Shown: piece after piece, positions 34,192-43,631 of the stretch
Layout of the letters: each line of letters begins with the position of its first letter
Numbering within the stretch: the stretch's first letter is position 1
DNA from: Rudanella paleaurantiibacter
GTDB lineage: Bacteria; Bacteroidota; Bacteroidia; Cytophagales; Spirosomataceae
Assembly (NCBI RefSeq): GCF_009184635.1
Contig: NZ_WELI01000010.1
Span: 184,261 to 248,260, forward strand
Length of the DNA: 64,000 bases
Direction of reading: 5' to 3'
The notes under the pieces: model-generated
What the model saw: only the letters and a program-made list of their open reading frames with translations
Databases searched by the model: none
What the model was told of the DNA's origin: nothing
Made by a program: the position numbers and the translations under genes

Positions 34192-35468
34192 AAACGGTAC
34201 TCGTAACGGCCTATGCCGTGAATCCCTACAAAGGCTCCGAAGACGGCATGGGCTGGAATTTTATCCTCCAGATTGCCCGAAGTGCGCAGGTGATTGCCGT
34301 AACCCGAGCCAACAACCAACCCGCCATCGACCGGTACTGGGCCGAACACCCTGAGCTGGACTCGTTGCGGCAACGGATTCGGTTTCTGTACTTCGACTGG
34401 CCTGCCTGGCTGCGTTTCTGGAAAAAAGGGCCTTTGCTGTCCATGATCTACTATTATGGCTGGCAACTGAGTCTGGCCTTGTGGCTGTGGCCCCAAAGGT
34501 TGCCCGTGCAGCTGGTTCACAACCTCAATTTTCATAACGACTGGACGCCCACGTTTCTCTGGTTGCTGGGCAAGCCGCTCGTGTGGGGGCCGGTGGGACA
34601 CCATCCGGCCGTGCCCGAAGCCGCTCTGCGTCCGTTTGGGCGCGGTGCCCTGCTGAAAGACCGATTCCTTTGGGCACTCAAGCGGGCGTTTTGGGCGCTG
34701 GACCCGTTTCTGAGCCTAACCAAACGTCGGGCGGCCCATGTGCTCTGCATGAATCCGTCGGCGGCTCGGGTGCTGGGGCTTGCCCCGCATCGCTACACAA
34801 TTGTGCCCTCCGTGGCCTCTGAGCCCGTTTCGCTGGCAGAGATGGTGCCGACTGGTTCTGGTTCGGCAGAGGTTGATACATCCGAAGCTGACTGTTTTCG
34901 GGTGCTTTCGGTGGGGCGGTTTGTGCCACTCAAAGGGTTTACCAGTACGGTGCGGGCTTTTGGCCAATTTCACCGGCAACTGAGCCGGGCCGAACAAAGC
35001 CGCGTTCGGCTAACGCTGGTGGGCAGTGGACCCGCCGAACCTTTGATCCGTCAGTTGCTGGCGCAGGAGGGGCTTATGGACTGCACCGACATCATCAATT
35101 GGTTGCCCAAACACGAGGTGGCCGACTGCTACCGGTCGGCATCGGTATTCCTGTTTCCGTCGCACGAAGGGGCGGGCATGGTGGTGGCCGAGGCCATGAG
35201 CTACGGCCTGCCAGTGCTTTGCTGGGACAACGAAGGCCCCGGTCAACTGGTGCCGCCCGACTCCGAGCTGCGTGTGCCTGACACCGATCTGACGGCTGGA
35301 GAGGTCCAAATGGCCCGGCATCTGCTCCGGCTGTTTCGGCACCCCGACTATCTCCGACACGAAAGCCAACTGGCTCGCCAACGCTTCGAGACGGCCTTTG
35401 CCTGGTCGGTGCGGGGCGAGCAGATCCGGCAGATTTACGCCGGGATTCCGGGTATCCAAACTAGCTGA
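34188..35468 (+). CDS. Glycosyltransferase family 4
   Basis: A 426-residue GT-B enzyme. The N-terminus has AYAVNPYKGSEDGMGWNFI, a glycan-transferase pattern with the Gly-Ser-Glu loop. The C-terminal domain has VLSVGRFVPLKGF and FPSHEGAGMVVAEAMSYGLPVLCWD, with the conserved Glu pair. It overlaps the acyltransferase gene by 4 bp. Donor and acceptor unknown. Confidence 0.86.
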   Translation: MKTVLVTAYAVNPYKGSEDGMGWNFILQIARSAQVIAVTRANNQPAIDRYWAEHPELDSLRQRIRFLYFDWPAWLRFWKKGPLLSMIYYYGWQLSLALWLWPQRLPVQLVHNLNFHNDWTPTFLWLLGKPLVWGPVGHHPAVPEAALRPFGRGALLKDRFLWALKRAFWALDPFLSLTKRRAAHVLCMNPSAARVLGLAPHRYTIVPSVASEPVSLAEMVPTGSGSAEVDTSEADCFRVLSVGRFVPLKGFTSTVRAFGQFHRQLSRAEQSRVRLTLVGSGPAEPLIRQLLAQEGLMDCTDIINWLPKHEVADCYRSASVFLFPSHEGAGMVVAEAMSYGLPVLCWDNEGPGQLVPPDSELRVPDTDLTAGEVQMARHLLRLFRHPDYLRHESQLARQRFETAFAWSVRGEQIRQIYAGIPGIQTS

Positions 35469-35597
35469 ATGAATGGATAATGCATAATGTACAATGCGTA
35501 ATGTAGAATGAATAACGCACAACGAATGATGGATTAGTATGCTGATTATCAGATTGTTTATTGTTTGTTCTGCATTCTACACTATACATTCAATTTT
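35466..35597. repeat. Dispersed short-word repeat, family A
   Basis: AATGAATGGATAATGCATAA words, the core GCTGATTATCAG (same core as 16647-16658), then TGCATTCTACACTATACATTC words. It occupies the gap between two glycosyltransferase genes. Confidence 0.8.
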
Positions 35598-35612
35598 AAA
35601 CAGAGCTAAACT

Positions 35613-36752
35613 ATGTCTTCCAAACGTCTGGTTGCGGTGCATCTCCTCAACGACTGGAGCGGGAGCCCGCTTGTGTTCAGGCAGGCCCTCGAAGCCCTCC
35701 AGCAATCGGGGTATTCGGTCGAGCTGTTTACCGCGACCGCGTCTACCGGTGGGTTTCTGAGCGACTTCCCCAGTGCCAATACGCACCCGCTTGGGTACCG
35801 ATGGTCGCCGAGTAAACTCGTAACCCTGCTCAATTTTCTGGGGGTGCAGGTACGGCTCTTTGTCCGGCTGCTATTTTTTCTCCGGCCCGGCGACCAGTTG
35901 TACATTAATACCCTGCTACCGTTTGGGGCTGCGCTGGCGGGCAAGGTTCGGCGGTGCCCCGTCACATACCACGTGCACGAGGTCAGTATCCGGCCCCGCC
36001 TGTTGCGAGACGGGCTGCGGTGGGTGGCCGACCGTACGGCTCAGCGGGCCCTGTTTGTGTCGGAGTACACCCGGCAGCAAACGGCCCTCCGCCGGCCCTC
36101 CGCCCAACTGGTGTACAACACCCTGCCCGACCGGTTCTGGGTAGAAGCCACCCGAATCAGTACGCCCAACATGGTAACGCCGTTTACGGCTCTGATGCTG
36201 TGTTCCAACAAAGCCTACAAGGGTATCAACGAGTTGGTGGCCTGCGCCCGTCAACTGCCGCACATCCGGTTTTTGCTGGTGCTCAACACCGACCCGAACG
36301 GCGTAGCGGACTTTGTTGCACAGACCCACCCGCCTGCCAACTGCACCGTGTACCCGGCGCAGACTGATACCATTCCGTTTTACCGACAGGCACACGTGGT
36401 GCTGAACCTGTCGCATCCTGATGCCTGGGTCGAAACCTTCGGCATGACAATTCTGGAAGCGATGGCCTGCGGGCGACCAGTCATTACACCCACGGTGGGC
36501 GGCATTTGTGAGCTGATTGACGACGGCCGCGAAGGGTTCAAAATTGATGTGAACCGGATGCCCGCCCTCGTAAAGTCGCTGGGGCAACTGTCGTCCGACA
36601 TACAGTTGTATCTCCAGATGGCCGAAGCAGCCCGCAAACGGGCTCGGTTTTTCGGGCCTGCCCGCTTTCGTCAGAGTATGGCTGCCGCGTTTGGTTTGTC
36701 CGATACGCACTTAATACACAGGCTGGAAAACGTTGTCCAGAATCGGGAGTAA
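35613..36752 (+). CDS. Glycosyltransferase family 4
   Basis: A 379-residue GT-B enzyme beginning MSSKRLVAVHLLNDWSGSP. The donor domain contains MLCSNKAYKGINELVACA and WVETFGMTILEAMACGRPVITP, then GGICELIDDGREGF. Membership in GT4 is clear, the sugar is not. Preceded by the family A repeat, so it may be somewhat separately expressed within the cluster. Confidence 0.85.
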   Translation: MSSKRLVAVHLLNDWSGSPLVFRQALEALQQSGYSVELFTATASTGGFLSDFPSANTHPLGYRWSPSKLVTLLNFLGVQVRLFVRLLFFLRPGDQLYINTLLPFGAALAGKVRRCPVTYHVHEVSIRPRLLRDGLRWVADRTAQRALFVSEYTRQQTALRRPSAQLVYNTLPDRFWVEATRISTPNMVTPFTALMLCSNKAYKGINELVACARQLPHIRFLLVLNTDPNGVADFVAQTHPPANCTVYPAQTDTIPFYRQAHVVLNLSHPDAWVETFGMTILEAMACGRPVITPTVGGICELIDDGREGFKIDVNRMPALVKSLGQLSSDIQLYLQMAEAARKRARFFGPARFRQSMAAAFGLSDTHLIHRLENVVQNRE

Positions 36753-36857
36753 ACACGCCCGTTCAGGCCCGAAAAAGGGGGTATAATGCCCTCTGAGCGG
36801 TTTGGCACGGATTAGGTACTCAATTTTGTCACCATTCAAGCGTATGCATCGAATTCG

Positions 36858-38066
36858 ATGAAAAAGACCTCAGTAGCAATCATTGGAACGGTAGGAGTGC
36901 CCGCCAAATACGGCGGCTTCGAAACCCTGGCCGAACATCTGGTAGACCAGCTTGGCACCGAACTGGACATCTCGGTTTACTGCACCGCCAAAAAATACAC
37001 CCCCGAGCAACGAAAGACCCATTACAAAGGGGCCCGGCTTATTTATCTGCCCTTCGACGCCAACGGGCTGCAAAGTATTGTGTACGACTGCGTGAGTATT
37101 CTGCACGCCCTGCTGTACGCCGACGTGCTCCTGATTCTGGGCGTAAGCGGGGGGATGATGTTGCCGTTTGTACGGTGGTTTACCCGCAAAAAAATCGTGA
37201 TCTCCATTGACGGCATTGAATGGAAGCGCAACAAATGGAGCAAATTGGCGCGCTGGTACCTCTGGGCTGCCGAGTGGATGGCCGTGCGCTATTCGCATGC
37301 CGATATTGCCGATAACGAGTCGATTCAGAACTACACGGCCATTCGCTACAAAACCCTCAGCAATATTATCGAGTACGGGGCCGACCACACCCTGTCGGTA
37401 AGTCCTAATGCTACGGACCGCGAGAAGTACCCATTTCTGAGCCGGCCGTATGCCTTTACCGTGTGCCGGATTGAGCCCGAAAACAACATTCACCTGATTC
37501 TCGAAGCCTTTGCCCAACTGCCCCGGCATACGCTCGTGCTGGTGGGTAACTGGGCCAACAGCGAGTACGGCATCGACCTCCGCACCCGCTACGAGAAGCA
37601 CGCTAACCTGTTGCTTCTGGACCCGATCTATAATCAGCGCGAACTCGACCTGCTGCGTAGCAACTGCCTCGTGTACATTCACGGACATAGCGCGGGCGGT
37701 ACCAACCCGTCGCTGGTGGAGGCCATGTACCTCGGTTTGCCCGTCATTGCCTATGACGTGAATTACAACCGCACCACGACCGAAAACCAGGCCTTGTTTT
37801 TCCGGTCGGCCCGCGAGTTGGTGGAGCATATTCAGCAAACCTCGGTGGCCGAACTCCTGCGGCAGGCCGAGTCCATGAAAACCATTGCTTACCGGCGGTA
37901 CACCTGGGCGGTCATTGCGCAGAAATACGCGTTTCTGGTGCGGAAAGTGATTCAGAGCCCCCACAAGAGCAAGCTGACGTCGTTGGCCGGTCGGCGCTTA
38001 CCGGCCGATTGGCTCGTCGAGTCGGAGCTGGCCCATTTGAAAGCCCCCTCGCATTTTTATGAATGA
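36858..38066 (+). CDS. DUF1972-type glycosyltransferase (rhamnosyltransferase-like)
   Basis: A 402-residue protein starting MKKTSVAIIGTVGVPAKYGGFET, the hallmark of DUF1972 glycosyltransferases such as Cps2T/WchF-type rhamnosyltransferases in capsule clusters. A GT4 donor domain follows, including GTNPSLVEAMYLGLPVIAYD. In streptococcal relatives it adds rhamnose to the first lipid-linked sugar. A similar second-step role is plausible next to the WecA-like enzyme but is not demonstrated. AT content is a little higher than in its neighbours. Confidence 0.87.
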   Translation: MKKTSVAIIGTVGVPAKYGGFETLAEHLVDQLGTELDISVYCTAKKYTPEQRKTHYKGARLIYLPFDANGLQSIVYDCVSILHALLYADVLLILGVSGGMMLPFVRWFTRKKIVISIDGIEWKRNKWSKLARWYLWAAEWMAVRYSHADIADNESIQNYTAIRYKTLSNIIEYGADHTLSVSPNATDREKYPFLSRPYAFTVCRIEPENNIHLILEAFAQLPRHTLVLVGNWANSEYGIDLRTRYEKHANLLLLDPIYNQRELDLLRSNCLVYIHGHSAGGTNPSLVEAMYLGLPVIAYDVNYNRTTTENQALFFRSARELVEHIQQTSVAELLRQAESMKTIAYRRYTWAVIAQKYAFLVRKVIQSPHKSKLTSLAGRRLPADWLVESELAHLKAPSHFYE

Positions 38067-38123
38067 GTGAATAAGTGCCCCAACTGTAAACCGTAATCTG
38101 CAAACCGTAAACTTTTACTCCCC

Positions 38124-39218
38124 GTGATTCCCACTGAACTTGACGGAATACCCCTGCGCTTGCTTGGTTTTGTTCTGGGCCTTGGCGTTTGCTGGGCCTT
38201 GTTGCCCGTACTGATTCGGTTGAGCCCCCGGCTGGGGCTGGTCGATCGGCCCAATAGTCGAAAGGTTCATCAGCAGCTGATTCCGGCTATCGGGGGGCTA
38301 ACCATTGGGCTGGCCCTGTTAGCGGTGTCGGTGTTATACACGCCTATGCAGGTGCTCGCCGGGCAACAACCCGTATTGATTCTGGCATCGCTGGTGCTGA
38401 TGGTCACCGGGGTGATTGATGATCGGCTCAACCTGCCCGCTCTGGTTCGGTTATGTATCCAGCTGGGGTGCGCGCTGGCGGTTACCCATTACGGGATCCG
38501 GCTTACGTCGTTGCACGGATTGTTCGGGATTCAGACCCTGCCGCTGCTGGTGCAGTATGGTCTCACCATGCTCATTCTGACCGGTATGGCCAATGCATTT
38601 AACCTCATCGACGGCATCGATGGGCTGGCCGGGAGCCTGGCCTTACTCAATACGCTGGTGCTGTCGGGCCTGGCGTGGTTTCTGCATCAGCCCGGCTGGC
38701 TGGCGTTGTTGTGTCCGCTGGCCGGGGCGTTACTGGCATTCTTGAAGTTCAACTGGCGACCGGCCCGCCTGTTTATGGGCGATGGTGGGTCGGTGGTGCT
38801 GGGGTTTCTGATGGTTAGCATCGGTATGGCACTGATGGAGGGGGCGTATGGGCAGGCCAACGCCTACGCTCCCCAGGCATTGTGCCTCATCACGGCCTGT
38901 TGTATGCTACCGGTAATTGACGCCCTTCGGGTATTTGGCAGCCGCATGATGCGGGGCAATTCGCCGTTTGCCGCCGACCGAAATCATATGCATCACTGGC
39001 TACTTAAACACCGGTTTGCTCACTCTGAAATTACCCTCCGGTTACTGAGCGTTCATAGTCTGGTTGTGATTCTGTCGCCCGTTGCGTTATATTTCCTGAG
39101 TATATCTACCGTCTTTATCGGGCAAATTGGGGTTACAATAGGCTATACGGCGCTGATTCAGCTGAGCCATTCGTTCCTTCAAAGTTATAGACTGGTTAAG
39201 AAGCTGGAAAGTAACTAA
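38124..39218 (+). CDS. WecA/MraY-family undecaprenyl-phosphate sugar-1-phosphate transferase
   Basis: A 364-residue, multi-span protein starting with GTG (MIPTELDG). Family motifs are GLVDRPNSRKVHQQLIPAIGG (substrate lysine/histidine), GVIDDRLNLP (Asp pair), NAFNLIDGIDGLAGS, LFMGDGGS and the C-terminal DRNHMHHWLL histidine motif characteristic of the WecA branch. It would start each repeat unit by moving a hexosamine-1-phosphate to the lipid carrier. It closes the biosynthetic part of the cluster. Confidence 0.88.
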   Translation: MIPTELDGIPLRLLGFVLGLGVCWALLPVLIRLSPRLGLVDRPNSRKVHQQLIPAIGGLTIGLALLAVSVLYTPMQVLAGQQPVLILASLVLMVTGVIDDRLNLPALVRLCIQLGCALAVTHYGIRLTSLHGLFGIQTLPLLVQYGLTMLILTGMANAFNLIDGIDGLAGSLALLNTLVLSGLAWFLHQPGWLALLCPLAGALLAFLKFNWRPARLFMGDGGSVVLGFLMVSIGMALMEGAYGQANAYAPQALCLITACCMLPVIDALRVFGSRMMRGNSPFAADRNHMHHWLLKHRFAHSEITLRLLSVHSLVVILSPVALYFLSISTVFIGQIGVTIGYTALIQLSHSFLQSYRLVKKLESN

Positions 39219-39367
39219 TTGATAATGAATAGTAAAAGCTGGGCTTGTATATTAAATAGTGCTAAATATTGCCTGATTCTGGCAATTTGAAACAAATTTT
39301 AATCATATTTGCTTTGTTCATATGTATTGAATCGTAAGTAGTTTCTTTTGGGTAACCTATATGTTTT

Positions 39368-40735
39368 ATGAAGGAGTCGGGTCCTTACCGCATTTTCATT
39401 GTTGAGGATGATCCCTGGTATGGCGAAGTGCTGAAATACCATCTGTCGCTTAATCCAGACTACGAACTTCACCGATTTGTGACGGGTGAAGCGTGCCTGA
39501 ATCAGATCGCCGAGAACCCACCTCACCTGATAACGATCGACTATTCGCTGCCCGATACCGACGGTGCACAACTGTTTGCGCGGATTCGGGAGCGGCTTCC
39601 GAACACGCCCGTTATCGTCATTAGCGAGCAGCAGGATGTCGAAACAGCCGTGGCGCTTTTGCAGGCTGGCGTACACGATTATTTTGTGAAAGACGACCGG
39701 ACCAAAGACCTGCTCTGGAACGCGATTCTGAAAATCAGGGAAGGGCAACCCGTTTTGTCGGAGGTAGAAATGGCACCCGATCCGCTGGGCAGTGGTCCGG
39801 TGGGTTGTCCGCTCATTATCGGCAACAGCCCCGCTATTCGGAAGGTGTTTGCCCTGATCGGGAAGGCCGCCCGAACCAACATCAACGTGTCGATCACGGG
39901 CGAAACCGGTACTGGAAAAGAACTGGTTGCCCGGGCTATTCACGACTATTCCGACCGGGACAAACGACCGTTTGTGGCCGTTAATATGGCCGCTATTCCG
40001 CGTGAACTGGTTGAAAGCGAGTTGTTTGGTCACGAAAAAGGGGCGTTTACCGGGGCTGTAAGCCGCAAGATTGGCCGGTTTGAAGAAGCGAATAAAGGCA
40101 CACTGTTTCTCGACGAGATTGCCGAAATGGACCCGTCGTTGCAAAGCAAGCTGCTGCGGGTATTGCAGGAACGCGAACTGGTACGGGTGGGCGGCTCTGA
40201 GCGCGTGGGGCTGGATATTCGATTGGTGGTGGCTTCGCACAAAAACCTGCTCGAAGAGGTCCGGCAGGGGCGTTTTCGCGAGGATTTATATTACCGGCTT
40301 ATGGGCCTGCCAATTGCCCTGCCACCCCTCCGCGACCGCCCCGAGGACATTATGTTGCTGGCCCGGCATTTTCTGGATGATTTTTGCCACGAAAACCGCA
40401 TGACTCCGCCCGCCTTTGCTCCCCCGGCTACGGCAAAACTGCTCCGGTACGGGTTTCCGGGCAACGTTCGCGAGCTGAGGGCGTTGGTGCAGATGGCCGC
40501 TGTCATGTCCGACGGGCAGATTATCGGGCCCGATGACCTGCTGATGACCAGCCATCCGGTCTCCCAACTCTCTGTGGAGCCCGAGGGCGGTACGCTGCGT
40601 CAGTACATGATTCAGATCATTCGGTCGCACCTGAAACGGTACGATAACAATGTCGTGCTGGTCGCGGCAAAGCTGGACATTGGCAAATCGACGATTTATA
40701 AGATGATTCAGAATAACGAACTCTCGCTCATTTGA
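39368..40735 (+). CDS. NtrC-family sigma-54-dependent response regulator
   Basis: A 455-residue regulator. Receiver domain 1-120 with phospho-Asp58 (TIDYSLPD). The AAA+ domain has Walker [14 protein letters not shown], the sigma-54 contact loop GAFTGA at 225-230, and Walker [11 protein letters not shown]. The C-terminal Fis-type helix-turn-helix includes [16 protein letters not shown]. It activates sigma-54 promoters after phosphorylation. The hybrid kinase gene begins 41 bp downstream, so the two are a likely pair, and the adjacent exopolysaccharide genes are the likely target. I found no convincing -24/-12 promoter in the cluster. Confidence 0.9.
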   Translation: MKESGPYRIFIVEDDPWYGEVLKYHLSLNPDYELHRFVTGEACLNQIAENPPHLITIDYSLPDTDGAQLFARIRERLPNTPVIVISEQQDVETAVALLQAGVHDYFVKDDRTKDLLWNAILKIREGQPVLSEVEMAPDPLGSGPVGCPLIIGNSPAIRKVFALIGKAARTNINVSITGETGTGKELVARAIHDYSDRDKRPFVAVNMAAIPRELVESELFGHEKGAFTGAVSRKIGRFEEANKGTLFLDEIAEMDPSLQSKLLRVLQERELVRVGGSERVGLDIRLVVASHKNLLEEVRQGRFREDLYYRLMGLPIALPPLRDRPEDIMLLARHFLDDFCHENRMTPPAFAPPATAKLLRYGFPGNVRELRALVQMAAVMSDGQIIGPDDLLMTSHPVSQLSVEPEGGTLRQYMIQIIRSHLKRYDNNVVLVAAKLDIGKSTIYKMIQNNELSLI

Positions 40736-40776
40736 AAAAACAAGTACCTCTCCCCGTTTCCCAACATTGACCAGGT

Positions 40777-43563
40777 ATGGAACAGCCATTGGCTTCGTTT
40801 ACAATACCTTCTGCCGAACTTTCAGTGGGTATGCCCAAGAATCAGATTGACCAGTTACTGGCTCAGCAAAAACAACTCGAAGCGCAGATTAAGGCGCTTG
40901 AGGATGAAAAAAATAGACTTGATACCCAATGGCAATCGCTGTTTGATGGGCTTGGTGAGGCTAACTGGTCGGTCGATCTGCGGTCGGATCAACTGCACCG
41001 ATCGCCAATTTACTACCAGTGCCTGGGTTACCCGGCCGACAGCCAACCCCCCGCCGACTGGCAAACGCTGGTGCACCCGCAGGACTTACAGACCTGGCTG
41101 TATGAGCAGGAAGCCTGCCGGTTGGGGCGGCAAGTCCATTTTCGGGTCACGTACCGGATTCGTGGGTACAATGGCGGCTATTATTACCTCCTCGACCGGG
41201 GGCGGGTGTTCGGTTACTCGGCCGAGGGGCAGCCGTTGCTGCTCCGGGGGGTATCGACTATTCTGACCGATCACCATCAGCAGGAACACCGGCTGAGCCG
41301 TCAGGCAAGCCGATTGGCTAATTTGGTGGCTCAATTGCAGGAAGGGGTGCTGCTCGAAGACGAACACCGCACAGTGGTGGTGGCCAACGGCAAGTTTTGT
41401 GATATGTTCCGGATTTCCGACTCGCCGGATACGCTGACGGGCCTCGACTGCCGCTCTATGGTAGAGCAGTACAAGTCGTTTTTTCGGACGCCCGATACGT
41501 TTGTCAGTCGGGTGAATCAGATTCTGACCGAGCGACAGCCGGTGCTGGGCGAAGAAATGGAACTGGCCGACGGCCGGACGTTTGAGCGAGATTACATCCC
41601 CCTAATGATCGACGGCGCGTTTGCCGGTAACCTCTGGAAATACTCCGATATTTCGCGCCGGAAACGGGCCGAGGATGCTTCACAGCGGCAACGCGAAAAA
41701 TACCAGCGCATCATCGAAAACATGAACCTGGGCCTCATTGAGGTTGATCTCGACGAGCGAGTGGTGTACACCAATCAGAGTTTTTGCGCGATGAGCGGCT
41801 ACGAACCCGACGAGCTGATTGGCCGGGTTGCCAGCGAGATTATGCTGGGCGGACGTACCTCCGACTTTATTAAGTCGAAGAACGAAAGTCGGCTGATGGG
41901 TGCCACGGACACCTATGAGATAGCCGTTCAGAACAAGCATGGCGAAGCCATGTGGTGGCTCATCAGTGGGGCCCCCGTATACGCTGATACGGGCGAGGTG
42001 ATTGGCTCAACGGGTATTCATCTCGACATTACAAAGCAAAAACAGCTGGAATCCGAATTGCGCATTGCCAAGCAACAGGCCGAAGACTCCTCGCGGGCTA
42101 AAGAACTGTTTCTGGCCAACATGAGCCACGAGATTCGGACGCCGATGAATGCCATTCTGAGCCTGGGGCAGCAGCTGACCAAAACGACCCTCACCGAAGG
42201 CCAGCAGTTTTTGCTGACAACGATCAACACGGCGGCCAGTAATCTGCTCGTGATTCTGAACGATATTTTGGATTTTTCGAAGATTGAAGCCGGTCAGCTT
42301 TCGCTCGAACAAATCGGGTTCAACCTGCCGGAGTTGGTGAAGGGGGCGGTGCATGTGCTGGCGCATCAGGCCGAAGAAAAGCAACTCGAACTGGTTACGC
42401 GCATCGATTCGGGTATTGCGCCGGTCTTGCTCGGTGATCCTTATCGGCTCAATCAGATTTTAGTCAACCTGCTGGGCAATGCCCTCAAATTTACCGATCA
42501 GGGTCGGGTAACGGTGGCTTGCCTGGGTTGGCAGAAAGAGGGGGTGCAGGAGGTAGAGCTACAGGTGATTGATACTGGTATCGGCATTGATCCTGATTTC
42601 AAAGAGAAGATTTTCAATACGTTTACGCAGGAAGACGGTAGCATTGTGCGCCGATATGGCGGAACTGGTCTGGGTATGAGCATCACGAAGCAACTGGTTG
42701 GCCTCATGGGTGGGACCATTGCGGTTGAGAGTGGGCCCCAAAAAGGCACAACCGTAACCGTTCGGCTGAGTTTCCCCATTGGCCATACGGCGGATATGAA
42801 CAAGCAGGAACAGTTGACTCCGCAGGAAGGCTTTTTGCCGGGGAAACGGATTCTGCTGGTTGAAGATAACGAGATGAATCGGCTGGTGGTGAAAATGATT
42901 CTCAAGCCGTACAATGTACAGATTACCGAGGTTGTTAATGGCAAGCAGGCCGTAAGTACCCTGCTGCAGGAGTCGTTTGATCTGGTGTTGATGGACGTAC
43001 AAATGCCTGTGATGGATGGGTTGGAAGCTACCCGGCTCATTCGGCGCGACATCAGCTCCACACTGCCAATTATTGCCCTCACAGCCAGTGCTATCCGCAG
43101 CGAGAAAGAAGCCTGTTATAGCGCCGGTATGAACGATTTTCTGGCCAAACCCTTTGAGGAACGCGCCCTCCTGAATCAGCTTACGCGTTGGCTGGACTCA
43201 GGGCATTCGGCCCCGTGCGAACCGCCCCCGCCGGTGCTTTACAGCCTCGCAAAACTGGAGGCTGTGGGCCGTGGCAACCGTGAGTTTATCGGGCTTATGG
43301 TCGAGCTGTTTTGTCGGGAAACGCCCGCCATTGCGTCGCGTATGATAACCGCCCACGATAATGGCGACATGAAAACGGTGCGCGAACTGGCCCACCGAAT
43401 CAAACCGTCAATCGACAATCTGGAGGTAAAAGGACAGGGCGTAGTTATTCGTCAAATTGAAAAAATGGCCCAAACCGATACCAAATCCGAAGAGCTGGGG
43501 GTGCTTCTCCATGAATTTGAACAGTCGATTCGGGCCGTAGTACAACAGTTGAAAATGTTGTGA
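40777..43563 (+). CDS. Hybrid sensor histidine kinase with PAS domains, receiver and HPt-like domain
   Basis: A 928-residue protein without membrane spans, so probably cytosolic. Residues 20-50 form a coiled coil, followed by three PAS-like segments (about 55-165, 190-290, 310-420, the last with NMNLGLIEVDLDERVVYTN). The kinase core has His451 (NMSHEIRTPMN), N-box NLLGNALKFTDQG and G-boxes. A receiver follows with Asp740 (LVLMDVQMPVMDG), then an HPt-like domain with His873 (ELAHRIKPSIDNL; Pro follows Lys where many HPts have Gly). An alternative start is 40831. It probably signals to the NtrC-type regulator. Confidence 0.9.
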   Translation: MEQPLASFTIPSAELSVGMPKNQIDQLLAQQKQLEAQIKALEDEKNRLDTQWQSLFDGLGEANWSVDLRSDQLHRSPIYYQCLGYPADSQPPADWQTLVHPQDLQTWLYEQEACRLGRQVHFRVTYRIRGYNGGYYYLLDRGRVFGYSAEGQPLLLRGVSTILTDHHQQEHRLSRQASRLANLVAQLQEGVLLEDEHRTVVVANGKFCDMFRISDSPDTLTGLDCRSMVEQYKSFFRTPDTFVSRVNQILTERQPVLGEEMELADGRTFERDYIPLMIDGAFAGNLWKYSDISRRKRAEDASQRQREKYQRIIENMNLGLIEVDLDERVVYTNQSFCAMSGYEPDELIGRVASEIMLGGRTSDFIKSKNESRLMGATDTYEIAVQNKHGEAMWWLISGAPVYADTGEVIGSTGIHLDITKQKQLESELRIAKQQAEDSSRAKELFLANMSHEIRTPMNAILSLGQQLTKTTLTEGQQFLLTTINTAASNLLVILNDILDFSKIEAGQLSLEQIGFNLPELVKGAVHVLAHQAEEKQLELVTRIDSGIAPVLLGDPYRLNQILVNLLGNALKFTDQGRVTVACLGWQKEGVQEVELQVIDTGIGIDPDFKEKIFNTFTQEDGSIVRRYGGTGLGMSITKQLVGLMGGTIAVESGPQKGTTVTVRLSFPIGHTADMNKQEQLTPQEGFLPGKRILLVEDNEMNRLVVKMILKPYNVQITEVVNGKQAVSTLLQESFDLVLMDVQMPVMDGLEATRLIRRDISSTLPIIALTASAIRSEKEACYSAGMNDFLAKPFEERALLNQLTRWLDSGHSAPCEPPPPVLYSLAKLEAVGRGNREFIGLMVELFCRETPAIASRMITAHDNGDMKTVRELAHRIKPSIDNLEVKGQGVVIRQIEKMAQTDTKSEELGVLLHEFEQSIRAVVQQLKML

Positions 43564-43631
43564 GAAATGGGGATGGGGGAATGAATAATGAATAATGGGG
43601 AATGAATAATGCGTTTCGCTCATTCACTCAA
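43564..43631. repeat. Short-word repeats of families A and B between convergent genes
   Basis: GGAATGAATAATGAATAATG words (family A) followed by GCTCATTCACTCAATCATTC words (family B). The two halves are partly complementary and could end transcription from both sides. Confidence 0.65.

Noticed and set aside
36802..36816. TGGCACGGATTAGG before the DUF1972 glycosyltransferase
   Set aside because: The -24 block is good but the -12 block does not match TTGC.
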